A stretch of DNA of 64,000 nt from Salinisphaera sp040361255. Its GTDB lineage: Bacteria > Pseudomonadota > Gammaproteobacteria > Nevskiales > Salinisphaeraceae. How positions within the stretch are numbered: the first letter of the stretch is position 1; the number at the start of each line of letters is the position of its first letter. The notes under the pieces were generated by a model. That model did no database searches, had not been told where the DNA came from, and saw only the letters and a list, made by a program, of their open reading frames with translations. Positions 12,388 to 21,161 of the stretch are shown piece by piece. The position numbers and the translations under genes were made by a program. The DNA lies in assembly GCF_040361255.1 (NCBI RefSeq), contig NZ_APNG01000007.1, positions 136,608 to 200,607 of the forward strand, read 5' to 3'.

Positions 12388-13665
12388 ATGGAAATTATCA
12401 ATCGTCTCGAATCCGAAGTCCGCGGCTACGTCCGCTCCTTTCCCAAGGTATTCACCTGGGCCAAGGGCAACCGCATGAAAGCCGAGGACGGCAGCGAATA
12501 TCTCGACTTCTTCTCCGGCGCTGGCGCGCTTAACTATGGTCACAACGACGAGACCATGAAGGCCGCGCTGATCGAATACATCCAGTCGGACGGTGTGACC
12601 CACGGTCTGGACATGGCGACCGCCGAGAAGATCCGGTTCCTCGAAACCTTCGAGAACGTGATCATGAAACCGCGCGGCATGGAGTACAAAATCCAGTTCC
12701 CGGGGCCGACCGGCACCAATGCCGTGGAAGCCGCGCTCAAGATCGCGCGCAAGGTCAAGAAACGCCCGGGCGTGCTGTTTTTCACCAACGGCTATCACGG
12801 CATGACGCTGGGCGCGCTGTCGGTCACCGGTAACGCCTCCAAGCGCGGCGGTGCGGGTGTAGCCATGCCCGGCACCACGCCGCTGCCGTACTGCGGCTAT
12901 TTCGGCGAAGACCGTGATACCGCCGACGACCTCAAGGCCCTGCTGGAAAACAGCTCCAGCGGTCTGGAAAAGCCCGCGGCGGTGATCGTGGAAACGGTAC
13001 AGGGCGAGGGCGGCATCAACGTCGCCAGCTTCGAATGGCTCAAGAAGATCGAACAGCTCTGCCACGAGCACGACATGCTGTTCATCGTCGACGATATTCA
13101 GGCGGGCGTGGGCCGTACCGGTCCGTTCTTCTCGTTCGAGCCGGCCGGCATCAAGCCGGACATCATCACCGTGTCCAAATCGCTGTCGGGCTACGGCCTG
13201 CCGCTGGCGATCACCATGATCCGTCCGGACCTGGATATCTGGAGCCCGGGCGAGCACAACGGCACCTTCCGCGGCTTCAATCATGCGTTCGCGACCGCGA
13301 TCGCCGCGCTGGAAACCTACTGGAGCGACGACAAGCTCGAAAAGGAAACGCTGCGCAAGAGCGAGACCATCAAGCAGCGCCTGAACGCGATGGTGGATGC
13401 GCAGCCGTCCTTCGAGGCCGAAATTCGCGGGCGCGGGTTCTTCATCGGCATGGATTGTGCGCAGGCCGAGCTGGCTGACGAGATTGCCGGCGAGTGTTTC
13501 GAGAACGGTCTGATCCTGGAAACGGCCGGTGCCGACGACAACGTCATGAAAGTCATGCCGCCGTTGATCAGCAGCGACGAAGACATCGCCGAAGGCCTGG
13601 ATATCATCGAAAAGGCCCTGGCCACGGTGCTCGAACGCCACGGCCTGCTCAACAGCGCGGCCTGA
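12388..13665 (+). CDS. ectB: Diaminobutyrate-2-oxoglutarate transaminase (ectoine synthesis)
   Basis: PLP-dependent class III aminotransferase converting aspartate semialdehyde and glutamate to diaminobutyrate. 425 residues. GPTGTNAVEAALK and YHGMTLGALSVTG form the cofactor pocket, FIVDDIQAGVGRTG holds the pyridine-binding Asp, and Lys264 in TVSKSLSGYG is the Schiff-base lysine. CAGGAG lies just upstream of the ATG at 12388; the frame is open further back over ectA in another phase, but this start matches EctB (MEIINRLESEVRGYVRSFP). It follows ectA by 67 nt. Confidence 0.97.
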   Translation: MEIINRLESEVRGYVRSFPKVFTWAKGNRMKAEDGSEYLDFFSGAGALNYGHNDETMKAALIEYIQSDGVTHGLDMATAEKIRFLETFENVIMKPRGMEYKIQFPGPTGTNAVEAALKIARKVKKRPGVLFFTNGYHGMTLGALSVTGNASKRGGAGVAMPGTTPLPYCGYFGEDRDTADDLKALLENSSSGLEKPAAVIVETVQGEGGINVASFEWLKKIEQLCHEHDMLFIVDDIQAGVGRTGPFFSFEPAGIKPDIITVSKSLSGYGLPLAITMIRPDLDIWSPGEHNGTFRGFNHAFATAIAALETYWSDDKLEKETLRKSETIKQRLNAMVDAQPSFEAEIRGRGFFIGMDCAQAELADEIAGECFENGLILETAGADDNVMKVMPPLISSDEDIAEGLDIIEKALATVLERHGLLNSAA

Positions 13666-13745
13666 TCATTCGTTTGCCCTGCAATCTGCAGTCTATGCTG
13701 TAGGATGCAGGGGTGTAGATCATCACAAGACGCAAGGAGTCTTAT

Positions 13746-14135
13746 ATGAAGATTGTGCGTACCGAAGACCTGCGTGGAACCGACCGCGAAGTCATCAGCC
13801 CGGACGGCTGGACCAGCGTGCGCTGGTTGCTCAAGAGCGACGGCATGGGGTTTTCGTTCCACGAAACCACCTTCCCGCCGGGCCTGGAATTCGACATGTG
13901 GTACAAGTACCACCTCGAAGCGGTGTTCTGCTACAAGGGCGAGGGCACGATCGTCAATCGCGATACCGGCGAAGAACACAAGATCGAGCCGGGCACGGTG
14001 TATGCGCTGGATAACCACGACAAGCATACGCTCAAGGCCAAGACCGAAATGAAGCTGGTCTGTGCCTTCAACCCGCCGGTCACCGGTCGTGAGATCCACG
14101 ACGAAGACGGCGCCTACGTGCCGCCGGAAGACTGA
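13746..14135 (+). CDS. ectC: L-ectoine synthase
   Basis: Cupin enzyme that closes N-acetyl-diaminobutyrate to ectoine. 129 residues, the usual length; the start MKIVRTEDLRGTDREVISPD and the cupin core WYKYHLEAVFCYKGEGTI, EIEPGTVYALDNHDKHTL are diagnostic. AAGGAG lies seven bases before the ATG. No ectD (hydroxylase), ask_ect or ectR follows, so only ectoine is predicted from this locus. Confidence 0.97.
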   Translation: MKIVRTEDLRGTDREVISPDGWTSVRWLLKSDGMGFSFHETTFPPGLEFDMWYKYHLEAVFCYKGEGTIVNRDTGEEHKIEPGTVYALDNHDKHTLKAKTEMKLVCAFNPPVTGREIHDEDGAYVPPED

Positions 14136-14164
14136 TCGCAGCGCCTTTTCATCTGCGATGAATG

Positions 14165-14197
14165 AAAAAAGCCCCGGTCGCTGACCGGGGCTTTTTT
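14165..14197 (+). terminator. ectABC intrinsic terminator
   Basis: AAAAAA-GCCCCGGTC (14171-14179), GCT loop, GACCGGGGC (14183-14191), TTTTTT. Perfect stem, bidirectional in form, so it may also stop the converging membrane-protein gene at 14225. Confidence 0.95.
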
Positions 14198-14224
14198 GTG
14201 CCCATTCGCTGCGCGCGCCCGGGT

Positions 14225-14536
14225 TTACACGGTCAAGCCACCGATCAGCGCGCCGAGCAGCAGCGGCAGACTCTGCACCACGATCAGAATGAATAACCCG
14301 GCGCTGGCGATCATGCCGATGATGGGCAAACCGATCAGCGCACCGGAAAGCCCCACCAGCACGAAGCACAACACCGCAGCGGGCAACAGCGCTGCCAGCA
14401 GTCCGCGCGAGGCGCTGCCTGCCGTACGCCCGCCGACGAAACCGGCGACCAGCGGCCCCACCAATGGCAGCCAGAACAGTAGTAGGGAGAGAACGGCCAT
14501 CCAGATCATGGCCATGACGATACTGCCTTGTTTCAT
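14225..14536 (-). CDS. Small hypothetical membrane protein
   Basis: 103 residues, about three or four hydrophobic segments (IVMAMIWMAVLSLLLFWLPL, LLAALLPAAVLCFVLVGL, LIGLPIIGMIASAGLFILIV), rich in Gly, Leu and Ala. No family recognised. I start it at MKQGSIVMAM (14536), which has a GGAAAGGAAAAAGAAG purine tract upstream; a longer TTG-initiated form of 120 residues is possible. It is divergent from queH with 85 bp between the starts and converges on ectC. Confidence 0.7.
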   Translation of the reverse strand: MKQGSIVMAMIWMAVLSLLLFWLPLVGPLVAGFVGGRTAGSASRGLLAALLPAAVLCFVLVGLSGALIGLPIIGMIASAGLFILIVVQSLPLLLGALIGGLTV

Positions 14537-14621
14537 GCGCTTCTTTTTCCTTTCCTTGATGGACGCGTGCCGGTCAAAACCGGACAATGACGCCGATTAT
14601 CGCATCTGAGCGCCAATCGCC

Positions 14622-15350
14622 ATGAATCGTTATAGCCTCGACAACTACGAGCGCCCTGAACTCGAGCCGCCGCAAAGCGACGAGAAGCTGCTCATGCATT
14701 CCTGCTGCGCGCCCTGTGCCGGCGAAGTGCTGGCTGCGGTCAAGGCCTCCGGCATCGATGTCACGGTGTATTTCCACAACCCGAATATCCATCCGGTGCA
14801 GGAATACGAGATGCGCAAGGCCGAGGACATGCGCTACTGCGAACAGCTCGGCATCCCCCATATCGACGGCGATTACGATACCGACAACTGGTTCGACCGT
14901 ATTCGCGGGCTGGAAAACGAGCCCGAACGCGGTCGCCGGTGTACGGTGTGTTTCGACATGCGCTTCGAACGCACCGCCTTGTATGCCGCCGAACACGGCT
15001 ATGGCCTGGTGTCGAGCACGCTGGGCATTTCGCGCTGGAAGAACATGGCCCAGATCAATGAAGCCGGCGTACGTGCGGCCAACCGCTACGACGGTGTGAC
15101 CTACTGGACACTGAACTGGCGCAAGCAGGGCGGGGCCGCGCGCATGATCGAGATCGCCAAACGCGAGGCTTTCTATCAGCAGGAATACTGCGGCTGTGTG
15201 TATAGCCTGCGCGATACCAACCGGCACCGCACGGCGAGTGGGCGCCCGCGTATCCAGAAAGGCATCAAGTTCTACGGTCGCGAGGCCATTCGCAGCGCGA
15301 ATGTGCCCGGCCGCGGGGAATATCCGACCCTCGACCGGGGCTCGGACTGA
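14622..15350 (+). CDS. queH: Epoxyqueuosine reductase QueH
   Basis: Catalyses the last step of queuosine synthesis in tRNA, the non-B12 alternative to QueG. 242 residues of the DUF208 family with its cysteines: LLMHSCCAPC (28, 29, 32), RRCTVCFDMR and YCGCVYS, which hold an Fe-S cluster and a second metal. Phe/Tyr-rich segments FHNPNIHP and DYDTDNWF are also typical. With queF at 52.2 kb, two steps of the pathway are in this window. Confidence 0.93.
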   Translation: MNRYSLDNYERPELEPPQSDEKLLMHSCCAPCAGEVLAAVKASGIDVTVYFHNPNIHPVQEYEMRKAEDMRYCEQLGIPHIDGDYDTDNWFDRIRGLENEPERGRRCTVCFDMRFERTALYAAEHGYGLVSSTLGISRWKNMAQINEAGVRAANRYDGVTYWTLNWRKQGGAARMIEIAKREAFYQQEYCGCVYSLRDTNRHRTASGRPRIQKGIKFYGREAIRSANVPGRGEYPTLDRGSD

Positions 15351-15413
15351 TAACCCGGTTCTGACGGCGCCTATGCGCGATGCCATGCTCCGATCGAAGC
15401 CGTTAGAGGCGAT

Positions 15414-15419
15414 TATAAT
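15414..15419 (+). promoter_or_regulatory. -10 element placed six bases before the CDF start codon
   Basis: TATAAT at 15414-15419 with ATG at 15426. Initiation at the usual distance would fall on the A of the ATG, predicting a leaderless mRNA. No good -35 is visible. Confidence 0.5.
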
Positions 15420-15425
15420 CACGCC

Positions 15426-16619
15426 ATGAGTCGCCCCCACGTGCATTCCGCCGCTGCGCACCGCCAGGCGCGTTCGGATTTCAGCGCCAAGCGCCGTGCG
15501 ACGATCGTCGGCGCGTTGGTCAATCTGCCGTTGGCGCTGATCAAGATCGTGGTCGGCGTGATCGGCCATTCGCAATCGCTGATTGCCGACGGCGTGCATT
15601 CGGCGGCCGATCTGATCAGCGACGCGGTGGTGCTCGGCGCGGTGCAGATGGGCATGCAGCAAGCCGATCGCGACCATCCGTACGGACATGCGCGCATGGA
15701 AACGGCTGCCACATCGCTGGTGTCGCTGTTTCTGCTGCTGACCGCGGGCGCGCTCGCCTACGACGGTATTCGCCATCTGGCCAGCGAGCAGGCCGGCACA
15801 CCGCCCGGCATGCTCGCGCTGGCGGTCGCGTTGTTATCGCTGGTGCTCAAGGAGGCGTTGTTCTGGTACACGCTGCGTATCGCACGCCGGGCCAAGTCGC
15901 AGCTGATCGAGGCCAACGCCTGGCATCATCGTAGCGACGCGCTGTCGTCGATCGCGGCACTCGTGGCCATCGGCGGCGCGATGCTGGGCTACCCGGCCCT
16001 GGATGCGCTGGGCGCGATTCTCATCGGCCTGATGCTGGCGTTCATCGGCGTACGTTATGGCTGGCAGAGTTTTCGCGAACTGGTGGATACCGGGCTCAAG
16101 GCCGACCGTATTCAGGTGGTACGCGATCAGATCGCGACCGTACCCGGGGTGCGGCACATGCGGCGCCTGCGTACGCGCACAATGGGTGGGCATGACGCGT
16201 TTGCCGATGTCGGCGTGTTTGTCGATCCGTACGTGAGCCTGACCGAGGCCCATCGCATCAGCGAGGCGATTACCTCACGGCTGGTACGCCATGTCGACGA
16301 GATCGCGGATATCTGCGTACATATCGAGCCGGACGGCCATGCCGATTCCGACGCAGCGCATGCACTGCCGCTGCGCGAACAGATCCTGCCGGAACTGGAA
16401 AGCGCCTGGGCGGACTTGCCCGCAGCGGGCGAAATCCAGCGTGTGACGCTGCATTACCTGGACGACGTGATCGAGGTCGAGATTCAGCTACCGCTGGCCC
16501 GTGTGCCGTTTCACGAACGCGACCAAGCGGCCTTCGATACAGTCGCCCGCGATATGCCCGCGATTGCCGAAATCCGGCTACTCTACGGTGCACCGCAGCG
16601 TACGCCGCGCCGCGAGTGA
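15426..16619 (+). CDS. Cation diffusion facilitator family transporter
   Basis: Inner-membrane divalent-metal/proton antiporter. 397 residues. Six membrane helices are predicted in the first 220 residues, with the family signature ADGVHSAADLISD (54-66) in helix 2, DHPYGHARMET after it, and NAWHHRSDALSS at helix 5. A cytoplasmic ZT-dimer domain follows (about 225-310, TRTMGGHDAFADVGVFVDP), then an extra C-terminal domain of about 80 residues seen in longer CDFs. The substrate (Zn, Fe, Mn or Co) cannot be told from this. Confidence 0.9.
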   Translation: MSRPHVHSAAAHRQARSDFSAKRRATIVGALVNLPLALIKIVVGVIGHSQSLIADGVHSAADLISDAVVLGAVQMGMQQADRDHPYGHARMETAATSLVSLFLLLTAGALAYDGIRHLASEQAGTPPGMLALAVALLSLVLKEALFWYTLRIARRAKSQLIEANAWHHRSDALSSIAALVAIGGAMLGYPALDALGAILIGLMLAFIGVRYGWQSFRELVDTGLKADRIQVVRDQIATVPGVRHMRRLRTRTMGGHDAFADVGVFVDPYVSLTEAHRISEAITSRLVRHVDEIADICVHIEPDGHADSDAAHALPLREQILPELESAWADLPAAGEIQRVTLHYLDDVIEVEIQLPLARVPFHERDQAAFDTVARDMPAIAEIRLLYGAPQRTPRRE

Positions 16620-16638
16620 TCGCGCCAGGAAGATGACG

Positions 16639-16822
16639 TCCGCGAATACACGCAAATAAGGCATGAAGACCGATAACCATCGGGCGCCAGGTCAGCTTTA
16701 AGCGCTCAAGCCTGATATTTGTTTTAGCCCCTAATCGAGCGCAACGAAGCCGTTATGGTCGAATAGCGCCGTGCATGAACCGTCTTGTCTTCCATTCGCG
16801 TGTATTAGCGTTCATTTGCGGA
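16639..16822. repeat. MITE-like repeat, copy A
   Basis: A 184-bp non-coding unit with inverted ends. The left end starts TCCGCGAATACACGCAAAT; the right end, reverse-complemented, starts TCCGCAAATGAACGCTAAT. Both are built from the 10-bp unit found at the ends of the GxxExxY insertion and both lead into a GAAGAC motif. The interior contains AAGCGCTCAAGCCT (16700-16713) and AATCGAGCGCAA (16733-16744), shared with copy B. Confidence 0.75.
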
Positions 16823-16849
16823 TCGTCTTCTCGCCGTGAAGACAGCGTT

Positions 16850-17032
16850 TTCGCGAATGAACGCAAATAAACGCAAATAAGGCACGAAGACAGATCGATA
16901 TCGCTCGCGGGGGAGCGGCAAGCGCTCAAGCCTTATGCGGGTTTTGCCCCAAATCGAGCGCAAGGAGGCCGTCCGGTCGAACAGTGCTCTGCAACTGTCT
17001 TCCATTCGCGTTTATTGGCGTTCATTTGCGGA
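16850..17032. repeat. MITE-like repeat, copy B
   Basis: A 183-bp unit in the same orientation as copy A, 27 bp away. The ends have three 10-bp subrepeats each (CGCGAATGAA, CGCAAATAAA, CGCAAATAAG on the left). Interior blocks AAGCGCTCAAGCCT (16920-16933) and AATCGAGCGCAA (16952-16963) align with copy A at a nearly constant offset of 219-220 bases. Apart from these copies and a GTCTTC/GAAGAC inverted pair between them, I see nothing in the 475 bases between the CDF gene and gshA. Confidence 0.75.
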
Positions 17033-17094
17033 CCGTTTTATTTTCTTGAAAGCAAAAACCGCAGGTTACACAGCGGGCGTTTGGTGCCCCGCCG

Positions 17095-18459
17095 CTAATA
17101 GGCGAATTCGGTGAACACCGGGTCGACCGATTCATTCCATCGGCCGGCATACAGATCAAGCAGTGTTTCGGCAGGCGTCACGCCGGTTTCGGCGATTTCG
17201 GCCAGCTGGTCGAGATACATGCGTTCGTCGCGGTCCTGGCTATCCAGGCGCGCTCGGCGTTCGAGCCCACCCTGGGCGATGGCGACGACTTCGCGGGCGA
17301 TATCCTGCAACGTGCCGTCGCGAAACGGCGTTTTCAGCCCGTAGACGGGGGCGTCGCGGCGCAGACGGTTGCGTTCTTCCGCAGTGAAATCGCAACACAG
17401 CTGCCAGGCAGCATCCAGGGCTTCGCTGTCGTAACACAGCCCGGCCCAGAGCGCGGGCAGCGCGCACAGCCGGCGCCAGGGCCCGCCATCCGCGCCACGC
17501 ATTTCCATGAAACGCTTGAGTCGCACCTCGGGGAACAGCGTGGTCAGATGATCGTCCCAATCCGACAGCGTAGGCAGCTCGCCCGGTAGCGCCGGCAGCT
17601 TGCCGGCCAGAAAATCCCGGAACGACTGGCCGGAGGCGTCGATATAACGCCCGTCGCGATAGACGAAATACATGGGCACGTCGAGCGCATATTCGATATA
17701 GCGCTCGAAGCCCATATCGTCGTCGAACACCCAGTCGAGCATACCGGAGCGATCGTTATCGGTATCGGTCCAGATCTGGCTGCGATACGACACGAAACCG
17801 TTGGGCTTGCCTTCGGTAAACGGCGAGTTGGCGAACAATGCCGTAGCCACCGGTTGCAAGGCCAGGCCGACCCGGAATTTCTGCACCATATCGGCTTCCG
17901 AGCCGTAGTCGATATTCACCTGTACGGTGGATGTGCGCAGCATCATGTCCAGGCCGAGCGTGCCGACCTTGGGCATATAGGCTTTCATGATGTCGTAGCG
18001 CTGCTTGGGCATCCACGGACAATCCGCGCGTGCCCATTTCGGCTGAAAACCCAGGCCGAGCAGGCCGACGTTCATTTCCGCGGCGACTTCCTTGACCTGT
18101 TTCAGGTGCACATGAATTTCGTCGCAGGTTTCGTGCACGGTATCCAGCGGCGCGCCGGCGAGTTCGAGCTGGCCGCCGGGTTCGAGCGTGATATGGCAAC
18201 GCCCGAGTTCAAGCGCCACGAGCTTGTCGTTTTCGGTCATCGGCTGCCAGCCGAAGCGTTGCAGTTTTTCCAGGAAGGTCTGGATGCCGCGCTCGCCTTC
18301 ATAGGGCAGGGGCCGGAGCGTGTCGCGGTCGAACACGAATTTCTCGTGCTCGGTGCCCAGGCGCCAACGGCTCGGCGGCTTACAGGCGTTTTCGAAATAT
18401 TCGATGAGCTGGCGACGATCTGTGATCGTCGCGCCGCCGGATTGCGAAGGCGCCGACAT
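17095..18459 (-). CDS. gshA: Glutamate-cysteine ligase, plant/proteobacterial type
   Basis: First step of glutathione synthesis: gamma-glutamylcysteine from glutamate and cysteine with ATP. 454 residues, similar to the class found in plants and many proteobacteria and unlike the E. coli class. Typical segments are RLGTEHEKFVFD (near 32), GGQLELAGAP (about 95), STVQVNIDY, FANSPFTEGKPNGF and RFMEMRGADGG. Divergent from ubiA with 200 bp between the starts. gshB is not in the window. Confidence 0.93.
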   Translation of the reverse strand: MSAPSQSGGATITDRRQLIEYFENACKPPSRWRLGTEHEKFVFDRDTLRPLPYEGERGIQTFLEKLQRFGWQPMTENDKLVALELGRCHITLEPGGQLELAGAPLDTVHETCDEIHVHLKQVKEVAAEMNVGLLGLGFQPKWARADCPWMPKQRYDIMKAYMPKVGTLGLDMMLRTSTVQVNIDYGSEADMVQKFRVGLALQPVATALFANSPFTEGKPNGFVSYRSQIWTDTDNDRSGMLDWVFDDDMGFERYIEYALDVPMYFVYRDGRYIDASGQSFRDFLAGKLPALPGELPTLSDWDDHLTTLFPEVRLKRFMEMRGADGGPWRRLCALPALWAGLCYDSEALDAAWQLCCDFTAEERNRLRRDAPVYGLKTPFRDGTLQDIAREVVAIAQGGLERRARLDSQDRDERMYLDQLAEIAETGVTPAETLLDLYAGRWNESVDPVFTEFAY

Positions 18460-18659
18460 GGACTCTCCAATCGGTCATGAGCGCGGCCAGAACACGCGCT
18501 TCATGCTGCAGTCTGAATTTGGCGCATGGTAACGTTAAAAGCCGCGTTCCGGGATAGTTGGCGAATGCAATCAATACATGGCCTGCGTTGGCGCGCATGG
18601 CGGCGTGTGCTCGCGCCGGTTTCCTGCGCGTATCCGCGCGTCGCCGCGAGGAGTTCACG

Positions 18660-19535
18660 ATGAGTACGGCGATCCTGAAATCCAGCCATATCGAGGCGCT
18701 GTTTCGGCTCACCCGTCTGCACAAGCCGATCGGTATCTTCCTGGTGGTCTGGCCCATGCTCTGGGCGCTGTGGCTGGCGGCGGGTGGCGTGCCCGATCTG
18801 TGGGTGTTGTGCGTTTTCGTGCTCGGCGCGATTCTCATGCGCTCGGCCGGTTGTGTCATCAACGATTTCGCTGATCGCAAGATCGACGGTCATGTAAAAC
18901 GCACGCGCGAGCGGCCGTTGGCCACCGGCGAGGTCAGTTCACGCGAGGCGCTCGTCCTGTTTGCCGTGCTGTGTCTGGCCGCCTTCGCGCTGGTGCTTAC
19001 GCTCAACGGTCTGACCATCGCCATGGCGTTCGTGGGCGCGGGGCTGGCCGTGCTGTACCCGTTCACCAAACGAATGACCCACTGGCCGCAGATGTTTCTA
19101 GGTGCGGCCTTTGGCTGGGCCGTGCCCATGGCATTCGCGGCTCAGGCCGGCGGCGTGCCGTGGGGTGGCTGGCTGCTGTTCGCGGCCACGCTTATCTGGG
19201 CGCTGGTCTACGACACCTTCTATGCCATGGTCGATCGCGACGACGATCTCAAGATCGGGGTGAAATCCACGGCTATTCTGTGGGGGCGCTACGATCGCGC
19301 GGTGATCGGTGTGTTCCAGCTGCTGTTTTTCGCGCTGCTGATTGGCGTGGGCCGGGCGTTCGAGTTGGGCGGGCTGTACTACCTGGGGCTGACCTGCGGC
19401 GCGCTGATGGCGCTTTACCATCAATGGCTTGCGCGTAATCGTGATCGCGACGCCTGTTTTCGTGTGTTCATGCAGCACAACATTCTCGGTGGGGTCATTT
19501 TCGCCGGCGTTGTAGCGGATCTGGCCATCCACTAG
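18660..19535 (+). CDS. ubiA: 4-hydroxybenzoate octaprenyltransferase
   Basis: Membrane prenyltransferase that attaches the polyprenyl tail in ubiquinone synthesis. 291 residues with about eight helices and both Asp-rich motifs: NDFADRKIDGHVKRT and YDTFYAMVDRDDDLKIG. The frame is open from 18558, but ATG 18660 has GAGGAG 8 bases upstream and gives the usual length (MSTAILKSSHIEALFRLTRL). The quinone made here is the substrate of the Nqr complex encoded at 28.5 kb. Confidence 0.95.
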   Translation: MSTAILKSSHIEALFRLTRLHKPIGIFLVVWPMLWALWLAAGGVPDLWVLCVFVLGAILMRSAGCVINDFADRKIDGHVKRTRERPLATGEVSSREALVLFAVLCLAAFALVLTLNGLTIAMAFVGAGLAVLYPFTKRMTHWPQMFLGAAFGWAVPMAFAAQAGGVPWGGWLLFAATLIWALVYDTFYAMVDRDDDLKIGVKSTAILWGRYDRAVIGVFQLLFFALLIGVGRAFELGGLYYLGLTCGALMALYHQWLARNRDRDACFRVFMQHNILGGVIFAGVVADLAIH

Positions 19536-19666
19536 GGTGCGAAACGCATCCCGGCGCAGTCGGCGCTGACGATAAGCGCTGTTACTAGCATCTCGTCGTC
19601 ACGCGCGCCTGAGCGTCAGACGCTCGAACGTGTCGACCCATTCACCCAATCCGACCGGAACCTGCT

Positions 19667-21025
19667 ATGAGCAACGCCGAGCTGATTGCGCGCGATTTGA
19701 ACGTCGTGTGGCATCCCTGTACCCAGATGAAGGATACCGAGGCCATGCCACCGGTCCCGATCAAGCGCGGCGAGGGCGTATGGCTGGAGGATTTCGACGG
19801 TAATCGCTATATCGACGCGGTGAGTTCCTGGTGGGTCAATATCTTCGGCCATGCCAACCCGGCCATCAACGACCGCATCAAGACGCAGCTGGATACGCTC
19901 GAACACGTCATGCTCGCCGGTTTTTCGCACGAGCCGGCCGTCGAGCTGGCCGAACGCCTAGTCGCGCTCACGCCGGCCGGCTTGACCCGTGCCTTCTATG
20001 CCGACAACGGCTCGGCGGCGGTCGAGGTCGCGCTCAAGATGAGCTTCCATTACTGGCGCAATACCGGCCACGGTGAAAAGACGCGCTTCATCAATCTGTC
20101 CAACAGCTATCACGGCGAAACGCTGGGCGCGCTCGCGGTCGGCGATGTCGATCTCTATAAAAAGACCTACGAGCCGCTATTGCTCAAGCCGCTGACCGCC
20201 CGCTCGCCGGATTGCTACGAGCGCGAACCGGGCGTGAGCTGGGAAGCACACAGCCGTGCCGTGTTTGCTGATATGGAAGCGCTACTGGCCGCGCATGCGC
20301 ACGAAACCTGTGCGGTGATCGTCGAGCCGCTATTGCAGTGCGCGGGCCATATGCGCATGTATCACCCGGTCTATCTGGAATTGTTGCGCGAGGCCTGTAC
20401 GCGCTACGGCGTGCATCTGATTGCCGACGAGATCGCGGTCGGTTTCGGGCGTACGGGCACGCTGTTTGCCTGCGAACAGGCCGGCGAGGCCGGGATTTCG
20501 CCGGATTTCATGTGTCTGTCCAAGGGGTTGACCGCAGGCTATCTGCCGCTGTCGATCACCATGACCACCGACGATATCTACAACGCCTTCTACGACGACT
20601 ATGCCAACCTGACCGCGTTTTTGCACTCGCATTCCTATACCGGCAACCCGCTGGCCTGCGCGGCGGCACTGGCCACGCTCGACGAATTCGAACGCCGCGA
20701 CCAGATCGCGGTCAACCGCGGGCTGGCCGAGCATATGGCCGCGGCCGTCGCGCCACTGGTCGATCATCCCAATGTGGCCGAGGTTCGCCAGACCGGTATG
20801 GTGCTGGCCATTGAAATGGTGGCCGACAAGGCCACGAAAACGCCGTTCGACTGGCGCGAACGCCGCGGCATTCAGGTTTATCGGCATGCGTTGAGCCAGG
20901 GCGCGCTGCTGCGCCCGCTGGGCGATGTGATCTATTTCATGCCGCCCTACGTGATCACGCCGGAACAGATCGCGCATCTGGGCACGGTCGCTGCACAAGG
21001 CATCGAACGCGCCGTCTCGACTTGA
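19667..21025 (+). CDS. bioA: Adenosylmethionine-8-amino-7-oxononanoate aminotransferase
   Basis: PLP enzyme of biotin synthesis using S-adenosylmethionine as amino donor. 452 residues. VWHPCTQMKD near the start, the substrate-site SSWWVNIFGHANP, the cofactor segment YADNGSAAVEVALKM, LIADEIAVGFGRTG and the Schiff-base Lys286 in MCLSKGLTAG all match BioA. It stands alone here, 131 nt after ubiA, without other bio genes. Confidence 0.95.
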   Translation: MSNAELIARDLNVVWHPCTQMKDTEAMPPVPIKRGEGVWLEDFDGNRYIDAVSSWWVNIFGHANPAINDRIKTQLDTLEHVMLAGFSHEPAVELAERLVALTPAGLTRAFYADNGSAAVEVALKMSFHYWRNTGHGEKTRFINLSNSYHGETLGALAVGDVDLYKKTYEPLLLKPLTARSPDCYEREPGVSWEAHSRAVFADMEALLAAHAHETCAVIVEPLLQCAGHMRMYHPVYLELLREACTRYGVHLIADEIAVGFGRTGTLFACEQAGEAGISPDFMCLSKGLTAGYLPLSITMTTDDIYNAFYDDYANLTAFLHSHSYTGNPLACAAALATLDEFERRDQIAVNRGLAEHMAAAVAPLVDHPNVAEVRQTGMVLAIEMVADKATKTPFDWRERRGIQVYRHALSQGALLRPLGDVIYFMPPYVITPEQIAHLGTVAAQGIERAVST

Positions 21026-21161
21026 GCCGAAAGCGCTGCTAGCCTGACCCTATCCGGTTTATACCGGCCCAGACACAACCGATTCTTGCATCCGCAACAG
21101 AAACGGTCGCCGAAACGGCGGCCGTTTTGTTTTCGGGTGTGCTGTTTTCCAAGGTGGAGTG

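Noticed and set aside
16639..17032. CRISPR-like array from the CGCAAAT repeats
   Set aside because: The 10-bp units are contiguous without spacers and occur as inverted ends, not as an array.
17041..17094. Intrinsic terminator for gshA
   Set aside because: Weak GCGGG/CCCGC pairing with no T-run directly after it on the minus strand.
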